From Hirudo medicinalis (Eukaryota > Annelida > Clitellata > Hirudinida > Hirudinidae), in the NCBI GenBank assembly GCA_011800805.1, contig MPNW01000912.1, positions 47,115-69,304 on the forward strand: DNA of 22,190 bases, written 5' to 3'. How positions within the stretch are numbered: the first letter of the stretch is position 1; each line of letters opens with the position of its first letter. Of this stretch, positions 10,905 through 19,300 are shown in pieces. The notes beneath the pieces were generated by a model. The model did not search any database. It was not told the origin of the DNA and saw only the letters and a list, made by a program, of their open reading frames with translations. The position numbers were made by a program, and so were the translations under genes.

Positions 10905-11340
10905 TCAGTCTTTCTGTGGCTTCTTTTTGTGTAACTTTTTGCTTTTCTTCTTCTTCCTATCTTTTTTTAATTTTTCAGATGATGATGATGAGGAGGATGA
11001 TGATCTCTTCCTCTTCTTTGATTTCTTTTTCTTGTGTTTCCTCTTTGAGACGTCGGACGACTCGGGTATCTTCTTTTTTTTCGGGGCTGTCGACAATGTC
11101 GTGAGTGTGACTTAACTCTGACTAAGTACGTATGCATTTAGATATCTGCCATCACATGACACCAGAGTAGAATTACAAAACAGTCATCTTCAATAAGTCT
11201 ACCATTAAATCAATTTGTAAGATTCATTTGTAGATGACAAATATAAACAATTGTAAAACATAAAATTAAATTTTAATTTCTTGCTCAAAAACGAACCGGA
11301 TTCTTTGACGTCAGACGATCGACTTTCTGCTTTCTTTTCC

Positions 11341-11374
<34 letters not shown>

Positions 11375-12405
11375 AACAAACAGATAAATTTGAATCGGGC
11401 ATGTCAGCCAACNAAACGAACCGGATTCTTTGACGTCAGACGATCTCGACTTTCGCTTTCTTTTCCTATTATTATTATTATTATTATTATAAACAAACAG
11501 ATAAATTTGAATCGGGCATGTCAGCCAACATGCCTAAAATCCGAAAGTGGAAGTGATTAGAATTGAAAAATAAAGCGTTAAAAAAATAAATTATTAAGCT
11601 TTAGTCAGTTTCTTTAATAATAATAATAATTTATCATTCCGTCGTTCAATTAACATATGGTAATGAGCAAAGTAACATTGGACATCATTACCTTAATTTG
11701 GGACTTGACTCCATGGATGAGGAGCTCCCATTAAAACTGAGAAGGTCGATCTTGTTTTCGGTCTCGTCGTCTGTCGACTGAAACTGTTCTGGGTAGAGCT
11801 CCTTGTATCCTGCGTGACCCCACCTGTGCATTGATATTGGTAATAAGTTTAGTGGCCTCAATGTCTTTAAAAATTTCAGCTCATGCAAATATAAAATCTA
11901 AGCAATTATTTGCAAGATTCGTTTAAAACGTACAAAACTCAAAATCGTAGTACCTACCTATCGGGACACGTCGACTCGATTTTGTCGTAAAGCTTGGTCC
12001 AGTTACAAGACTGAGGCTCCCTCCCCTTGTGTGTTTGTGGTATGACATCATCTTCGTCATCCATGTGTGCACGACATTTACGAGTAACTGATCGGTTCCC
12101 TGTTATCCTTTCCCTCCTTTCCTTCCTTGAGGTTTCTAATCTCCTTTGTCTCCAACATTCATCTTCTTCGACGATCTATGAATAGATATTAATTTATATT
12201 GTAATATAATAGTAAAACTAGACACAAATTAAAGTAAAGCATTAAAGTGTAATTTAAGGTTTCAGCATAAAATTCTGACTTGGTTCAGTCACTATTCGCT
12301 TAGAAATTTATTAAACGAAGTTTTGAAACATACCCTGTTGTGTATGTTGACACTGCTAATTATATTTTTCATAGCCACCTTCGAAACTTTAGGAACTGCA
12401 GACAT
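10905..12405 (-). CDS. NKAPD1: NKAP domain-containing protein 1 homolog (C11orf57-like)
   Basis: Minus-strand exons 12334-12405 (ATG), 11958-12175 and 11692-11823 join cleanly (phases 0, 2, 2). The start MSAVPKVSKVAMKNIISSV, then IVEEDECWRQRRLE and PDRWGHAGYKELYPEQF follow the vertebrate NKAPD1 pattern (MSKVPVGKVLLRNVIRHTD; PDRWGHSGYKELYPEEF). The final exon, about 11087 to the TGA at 10905-10907, encodes the Lys/Ser-rich tail (KRKHKKKKSKKRKR, a nine-Ser run, SKKLHKKKPQKD). One or more exons between 11691 and 11096 are unresolved. An RKRKSRSSDVKESGSF-like piece is readable in the duplicated block at 11414-11466 and would join in phase after LR at 11692, but a single N lies at its end. Lys- and Ser-rich low complexity suggests a nuclear protein; its molecular role is not well established. 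It shares a compact upstream region with mL42. Confidence 0.85.
11182..11232 (+). repeat. 51-bp direct repeat, copy B
   Basis: Near-identical partner of 10041-10091. It lies in an intron or unresolved portion of NKAPD1. Confidence 0.8.
11289..11529. repeat. Tandem duplication of about 120 bp flanking a single N
   Basis: Copy A (11289-11412) and copy B (11414-~11529) both begin AAACGAACCGGATTCTTTGA, contain an (ATT)n tract and end with GGGCATGTCAGCCAAC. They differ by small indels (GATCGACTTTCTGC against GATCTCGACTTTCGC) and by the number of ATT units. The N at 11413 sits exactly between them. On the minus strand the non-repeat part reads as a basic/serine-rich NKAPD1-like exon. Confidence 0.9.
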
Positions 12406-12703
12406 CCTACTTTTATTAAGTGATCGTTGGCAGCTGTTTATATTTACAACTCTTCAATATCGCCCGTTATTGTGATTGAAGCCTAGAAAACTGTGATAAA
12501 ATCATGGTGAGACCGCATTTTAATATTTTAAAAATAAAATGCTATTTTACAATTCTAAATTAATTTACAAAATAAAAAATATCTATAGCATGAAAAAAAT
12601 TTGCTTAGATTTTGTTGAGAGTGTGTCAATATCATTTCTTGTTTATACTTTTTCAACTTGTTTTAACCTCACCTCGGTATTCTATTATCGTTTGTTGGTG
12701 AAG
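12406..12703. promoter_or_regulatory. Bidirectional promoter region, NKAPD1 / mL42
   Basis: The NKAPD1 start (12405, minus) and the plus-strand mL42 gene diverge here. An ATG directly followed by a good donor (ATG|GTGAGA at 12504-12509) lies 98 bp from the NKAPD1 start. An acceptor-like GTGAAG|ATG lies at 12698-12706. mL42 may therefore have a first exon ending at 12506, with the shared promoter squeezed into about 100 bp. No TATA box stands out. Inference from gene positions. Confidence 0.5.
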
Positions 12704-14164
12704 ATGGCTTCTGCCAGTCTTAACAGAATCGGTTCTTTGTCAAAGGTTTTTTTTAATAATAGTGAGTTTTATTTTTCTTAATTGTGGGATGGTGATTTGA
12801 AAAGGAGATTTTGTAAAGTTTTGTCTAGTGTAGTTCATCTAGTAGTAACATTTTGTTCGTTGAATTAAGATGCATTGAAGGTCGGAATCAGCCAGGTGCG
12901 CCAGAAGTGAGTTGTTTATTCTTTAAGGAATATGAAGTATCATTCTAAATTTGTAATTGTCTCGACATTACATTAACATAAAGTCATTATGATTTTGATT
13001 GTCACTTTGATTTTGAAGGTCCTGCAAGCCCAAGCTTGCAGTTTCAGATGACAAGAGTATGATTCTGTGCTGGCATCCAGAAACACCTTTTCCATATGAA
13101 TGCACAAAGGTTCAGTGGTTTAATATTAATTAGCTTGACTTTTATGGTGGATTTTTGAATATGGTTTTTGAAAATGTAAACAAGAATTTGAGAGCAATGA
13201 TTTTCATTTTTAGCCTCTGCCTATCCAAACTGAATGTGTGAAGGTGAGCAATTTGTATTTTATCACCATAAATGAAGTTTAGCAACTTATTTTATAGTGA
13301 GATGTAACTCTTCAAAAATTCTAATTTTTTTGGGATGAGGTATTGGTTCAAACTAAGTAGCCTTAACATCAAGATTCACAATTTTTGTTGTTGAATTTGT
13401 CTCCATAGTGAAATGCTAGCTAGTTTTTATGAATAAATAAATGTTGGAGAATGACAGATCCCACCATATGCTTACATCCAAACAATTCCTTACAATATAA
13501 CATAAGTTGTTTAGTGAAGTGATGTGATTATTTTGGATGAATAATTATTCTTAATGGAATTATATTTTGATAAAATAATTTGTTTATCTTCCAGGAGGAT
13601 TTGCATCTGAAGGTGCAATGCTATAAAGAGGAGGAGGACAGGTACAGACCAGATGGACCTAATCGTAAGGAACTCATGAAGATGTTCCACACCACAAGAC
13701 ACCAGTTTGACAGAAAGTTTGTACAATTTTCTGCTTGCTGTCTCCTATTTTCTTTCAGTGCTATGAAAATGCTGCTGATTTTTTTGTTTATCTATGATGT
13801 GGTTTTTATCTTCTTTATCATAATTCCTTGAAATCTATAGTGGTTTTAGGCTGAATTAGCTTGTGTTGTCCATAGAAAGGTGCCATCCCTTTATGACACT
13901 CTAGATTGCTTACAATTCACTATTTCTTGTTAGCTTGGAGATTTATTAAGGCATTGCATCTTCTACCAAATAAACCTAATCTATATAGATTAGATATATA
14001 AAAATATCAGTCATTCTGCTAACTTGGTGTCTGCTAATTATTGGCAATCAGACATGGTTTTGAATCGAGAATGATATCAAACAAATAAAACAATCTCATT
14101 GTTGCATTGCAGACCTTTCAGGAGATATGATGTGAAGTTCCCCAAACCAAGAGAATCTCTTTGA
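12704..14164 (+). CDS. MRPL42: Mitochondrial large ribosomal subunit protein mL42
   Basis: Exons 12704-12761, 12870-12906, 13019-13109, 13214-13243, 13595-13716 and 14113-14164 (TGA) join with matching phases to 129 aa, near the 142 aa of the human protein. Diagnostic segments are MILCWHPETPFPYECTKPLP (human: IVCYHPSVDIPYEHTKPIP), LMKMFHTTRHQFDRKPFRRY (human: LSKMFFTTKHRWYPHGRY) and a basic Pro-Arg-rich end. The N-terminus (MASASLNRIGSLSKVFF) suits a mitochondrial import sequence. By family knowledge mL42 is a structural component of the 39S subunit with no bacterial counterpart. The start could be one codon further upstream if the exon ending ATG|GTGAGA at 12506 is spliced in (adding one Met). 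Confidence 0.92.
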
Positions 14165-14898
14165 ATTTTCCTGAACAGTCCTTTTTAATGAAATGAAAAA
14201 TTGAAACAAACACGAGTTTATTTGGTGACAGGTTCTGTATACATTTTCGAATTGTTACATAAGGATACAATCACGGAAATTGGGAAACATCGAAGAAATA
14301 CCTATGTGCAGACCCTTAGTACAAAAAGATGCAAGTCTGTGGTGGTTTGTCCCTGGGGGACATCACAATATAGACAACAATATCACTACGCTAAATTGTT
14401 CCAGTCCAGAAATAGAATTAATTAGAATGAAACTCTTTAAGCAACAGCATCCCTCGTGCATCGAAGATTTCTTTGGCAGTGATGCTTTCCGCAGAATGGT
14501 CATTTTACCCACAATTAATTTTGATGTGTTACAAATGAGAGATTAAATAATGTCCAAGCGGACGGGCGTTTGAAACAAAATGTCGAACAAATCTTAAATA
14601 TGTGAATGAAAGCATAAATATTTATTAAATTGAAGTATAAAACATATAATTACATATTGGAGGAAATGGTGTCTAGTCAAGTTTTTGCATAGGGGAGCTT
14701 CTAAGCATTGGTGTCAACAGAAGTGAAGGATTAAGCTAGTTAAAGACATTCCTTGGAAAATATTTATAATAGTGGAAATGCAGTAATGTATAAGGACACT
14801 TGCAGTTGGCTGAGTTGCCACAACAATGCTGTTAGACTGCAGTGCCAGTTGAATTGACCAAACCTTTTCACACAAGTGGTAATTTTGCGAACTGGTGG
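14165..14898 (+). other. mL42 3' flank with an unrecognised open segment (14233-14546)
   Basis: From an acceptor-like GACAG at about 14232 one frame stays open to a TAA at 14544-14546 (about 104 codons), containing IPMCRPLVQKDASLWWFVPG and QHPSCIEDFFGSDAFRRMV. Composition looks protein-like (Trp, Cys, acidic residues), but I do not recognise the family. No upstream exon could be linked, because only about 70 bp separate it from the mL42 stop. It may be a terminal exon of an alternative transcript, an exon relic or chance. ATTAAA at about 14542 could be a poly(A) signal. Confidence 0.25.
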
Positions 14899-15225
14899 CT
14901 ATAAAACATCGTGTTTCGTAATATGCACGGTTGATATCCAGGTACTCCTAAGGTGACCCAAAATAGCCCAATTGACACAATGCTTCCTTGGAGCATTAGG
15001 AGGGCACGTTTGGACAGCTGGTGTCAAAATTGCGTTTTGTGAAGTGTTGCTTATATTTGCAAACGTTGCCACACTAAAATTTCTAAGTCTTGGAGAGAGC
15101 ATGGGATCCCCAACATGATAATAGAAAGAAATTGCTATTAATAGGGTGAGTTTTATGAGAAAACGGTAGGTCAGCCCATTCAAAAGTTTGAGGTAGGGCA
15201 GTAAGGCAAAGGACTGGACAGACCA
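14899..15225 (-). other. Unrecognised open segment, minus strand
   Basis: A frame open for about 100 codons ends at TAG (14899-14901). It lacks an early ATG (the first is GDPMLSPRL, mid-frame). It contains a hydrophobic stretch (FLIKLTLLIAISFYY), TCPPNAPRKHCVNWAILGHL and several potential N-glycosylation sites. It could be an exon of a secreted or membrane protein or a fragment of a repeat family. No flanking exons were found, and I do not assign a function. Confidence 0.2.
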
Positions 15226-16363
15226 AACGTTAGGGAATGATTCGTATCAATGCTGTGCTCATCTTTGCAGATAGATGCTCAGCAATATAGATTTTTAATT
15301 AAAGCACGAAAAGTGTCATGGCGTTAACTTCAACTATTGTCGTCTGCTCATTATTTACACGCAACATGTCGGCGATAAACAATCGAATTATGTTCATTCA
15401 AAAATAAATCGAGTCAAGATACTCAGTTGAAGATGCAAAGTTAGCAATTTAGTAGTCGTCAGTAGTACATAATAATTAGAAATATTAAATACTAACAAAC
15501 AGTGTTTAATAGTTAGTAAAGACAATCTAATGAGTGCAATAGGTGAGAGTAAAAATATATTCAAGAATTTTTGAGGGTGAACAGAAAATTTCAACAAATA
15601 AAGTCTTCATCCAGCGGTGGGAAATATCCAGTATCTCGGTGAGATCCAATTCATCCAGTCATTACTTGATTACTGCACTGCGAGATAGTGTGAAACTTAA
15701 TTGAGGACCATAAATAAAACCATGTTACTTAGAGATCGATTCCATACTAACAATTGTTGCACTATTTTTATGAAACGTAAATGCATTTATCATCAAGGAC
15801 GTCATTTCAGCTTCTTCCAGGGGGCGTGGGTCTGCCTCCGCCCCTTTCCCACCCCAAATGACATCCCTGTTTATCATCGATAACGTTGAAATGAATGAAA
15901 CGTACAAGATGACGTTGAATGTTGTTATGTACATGGGATCTCCTCTAAATGTCATTGTGCTTTTGCAGGTTCCTCATTAAGTGGCTTTAAAATGTTCCTT
16001 GGTATGTCATCAGAACATCTTTCTAGAGGTGATTTGAAGCTCTCTCCTGTAAAAAGATTGTTTACTAAATAATGTGAATTAAGTTTATGTTACTCATAAT
16101 ATCTTATTCATTTACTAGCTTAAAATTTGCCTAGCGCTTTTGGGACCTTTTTTATCGTTTTTTTTTTTCATTAAGAGAAATCTCAAGGTATTCAATTTGT
16201 AAACTCAAATATAGCACAACAGGACAATAATTGAACGGCGATTCGTATAAGTGGATGCTATCAATGGACGATCAAGAAAAAGTCGAATCGTGTCGTGTTC
16301 GCAACCCTCTAGAAAGTGAGTTACGTTTCAAGTAAGAATCTACGAATACGTCAGCAGCAAAAT
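15226..16363. other. Intergenic region before the Robo 3' end
   Basis: AT-rich sequence without convincing exons, containing the hairpin-like element at 15797-15866. It should include the Robo-like gene's 3' UTR. No AATAAA on the minus strand stands out close to the stop. Confidence 0.4.
15797..15866. repeat. GC-rich inverted repeat, about 70 bp
   Basis: The outer arms GGACGTCATTT and AAATGACATCC pair at 10 of 11 positions. Between them is an inner GGGGGCG...CGCCCC pair. The element is far more GC-rich than its surroundings. It could be a small inverted-repeat transposon remnant or a stable hairpin. Confidence 0.55.
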
Positions 16364-19300
16364 TCACTCAAGCTGTTCCTGACCAATTTCAGTTCCCGTG
16401 TCGAAATCTCGTCGCTTTTTGTTGTCATGGTTCATTAGTTCGCAGTTTTTGGCCTGCTTCTTCTTTCCTCTGATCCTGTTGTCACTGATAAATCTGGTAT
16501 CTTCCTCGATGGAAGACACATCATCTGAGGAAGACATGTGTCCGTCCTCGATCGTTGTTCCATTGTAGGTCTCTGAAGGGAAAGTCAAAGTGAGGGGAAG
16601 GGTCAATGTAATGAAGGTTAACAGAGGGAAGGTCAAAAGAAGTTGATATTAAATTCGTGAAGTGAATATCGATGCGCTGTATTTCGCAGTTGAACTAAAC
16701 AATCGTCAGATTTATTTATTAGTATTGTCCATACCGTTCTTCGTTCATTATTTCATAGCTAGACAGTCATTAGCAGCTCTGGTTACTCAGTACTGATACC
16801 GTACTTAAGACGTTACTGTACTTTTAAATCTTCAGCTTTTTACACTCGTAATCATGTGTCCGCCGCCAATGCTTTAAACCCATGTTTGGTCATTTGGCAA
16901 AACGCCCTTATTTGAATGGATGAGTACCGCCTTCTCATTAGTTTTTCTTCAAATTGAAGTTGTGGTTCACTTCATTTCTCAAAACGACTCTTCAAGATTG
17001 TCCAGTGATTATCACCATTTCAAATATATTTTAGAATTTAAGCGAATTGAATAATAATGCATGATTTAAACAAAACTGCTTTCAATGAGAATGAATAAAT
17101 ACACAAATATTGAAGTGGGACACGAACACGTCAGTCAGTTTACATCAAATTTTTACCATTTTTGCTGTTATTACTGCTGATATTATTATTATTATTAATA
17201 TTAATTAATTCATACATCAATTTTTAGCATAGTTACGTGCAACTACAATACGTGATGGAAACAGATTTACAATGGGATTGAATTTCTACCTGTGTCTTCA
17301 TCATAGTCTGAGTCCCTGTTGGCATGTTCAGACTGCCACTGATAGCTTGGCTTGCTGTCATAAAATGGGTTCATCATACTTCCCTCTGTGGCATGCCTGT
17401 GCTGAGGGATCTGGTAATCCATGATTTGTCTGCAAGGTCAATTAAAGCTGCTAAATAACTGCCAATTAATCTACAAATATTCATTATCCAATATTCAATA
17501 AAATACAATCTGCAATGAGTGGTAATAAATGGAAGCACAATTTAACTTTTACTTATTTAAATTAACTTTATAAAAACTTGAGTAGCGTCAGTAGTTATGT
17601 TTGGATAAAAATCTCTCGAACGAACTCAAGTGAACCAAAATCACTCACGCCTTGACAGTCGATGGCATGACGGCCGGGGCGTAGTTGTTGGTGATGCTGG
17701 GCAATTCGTTGTAATACGAAGGATCTACATTGTTCCTGCTGCACTTGAAGTCAAAAACCTGATGATGATCTTCCTCAACCGGAGGAGGAGGGGGGATGTA
17801 CAGGATGGGTGGTTGGAAAGCAGTTGACATCATTGTGGCCAGCTTTATCTCTGCGATGTGATTAGAAACGGATTAGATACTTGTGGGATGGTCGAATGTG
17901 AAGTACATGAAATTGTGGCACATTGTGTACCGTGGCCAACTAAAAATATTATTAGTTGTTAGAGAGTTATCGGTCCGATTACAGTATTACCTGACCAATT
18001 AAACGTACTGAAAAAAATTACTGATTGCTTGCTTGCAAAGGTGAGATGGAGTTTGAAATATAACTTTGCAAATTTTTCGGAATTTCTATTAAAAACTTGT
18101 TGAAAATTGATTTTAAATTAGTTGCGCTTTAAGATGATTTAAGATAATTTCGCAGACTGATTTAAAAATAAAAAGTAGGAAATAATTAATAGATATTTAA
18201 ACAATGAAATGTAGATTGGAAACCTTCATCACTTGAATGCTGCATAAAGGATTCTCTGTCCTGTGGTATCGGCCGAAAGCTTCGACTGTTGTAATTGTTG
18301 TTGTTGTTGGTGTTGGCACAGTTGGGATGGGAGAAGTTGTAGTTGCCCATGACAGGGGAGCTCGGGTGGATTTCTGAGTGGTAGCTGGGTGGGTAGCCGG
18401 TGTTGAGGAAGGTTCCAGAATGCGAGGTTGGCAGCTGTCTGTTGGTGGCCACGCTTGAGTTGTTGACGTGAACTACCGGTGTGTTGTTTGTCGTTGTCAA
18501 GTGGTTGTATTGCTGTTGGGCTGGGTGATTTTCCACTGCAATCAGTAAATATAACAGCTAATAACATAAATTAATAGCGCTAAGTATTGGCAGTTAGTTC
18601 GGCCAAAAGGGGCTGCGTTCCTGCACGAGGCTGTAATTGCATGTCCTAATGTGTTGTGTTTGCACCGGTAGGGGCCTTGGGTAGGGCGCTATATGAATGG
18701 TGGATCGATTAAACACATTCGCATCCAATCCAGATACACAAGGCATTCAAAAAGATCGGCTAAAATACAAAATATTGAAGAATATTTTCCTCTCCTCTCC
18801 GAATAACTGCTCGGAAAGAAAAGTTGTTATCTATAAATAAATAAATAAATAAATAATCGTCAATATCTAAAAATATTCACGCGAATCTTTGTAAACATTT
18901 GCCATGTTGTTGAATATTGAAGTGACTCCAGTAAATAGATTAAGTGTTTCTTGATTCAATGAACCCACTGAACTCTTTGACGGCTTTAAAAAGGTTATTT
19001 TTTTTTGTTTTAATTCGAGATGAAGTCGAAAGAAATTGCTTGGAGGACTGGGTGGATTTGAGGAGAATTGGGTGGATTTGAGGAGAATTGGGTAGAGTTG
19101 AAGTGAATTTAAGGAAACAATATATTTTTATATAAACGATGACTCAAAAAATAACTGAAATGCTGGCGAGTAAATAACACTTTTTTTGAAAACATAAATT
19201 GCAAATTAATTTAATGACAGGAATCTATTAAGAAATTAATTGAAAGTGAAAATGATTTTTTATTCGAATCTACTTTTAAAAAATAAAACATAAACATAGA

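Noticed and set aside
10927..11115. Plus-strand frame rich in Phe, Ser and Asp
   Set aside because: It is the antisense of the Lys/Ser-rich NKAPD1 tail.
18229..18567. Gln-rich minus-strand frame overlapping Robo exon 18224-18535
   Set aside because: It does not keep phase with neighbouring exons. The alternative frame (Tyr/Pro/Asn-rich) joins in phase on both sides.
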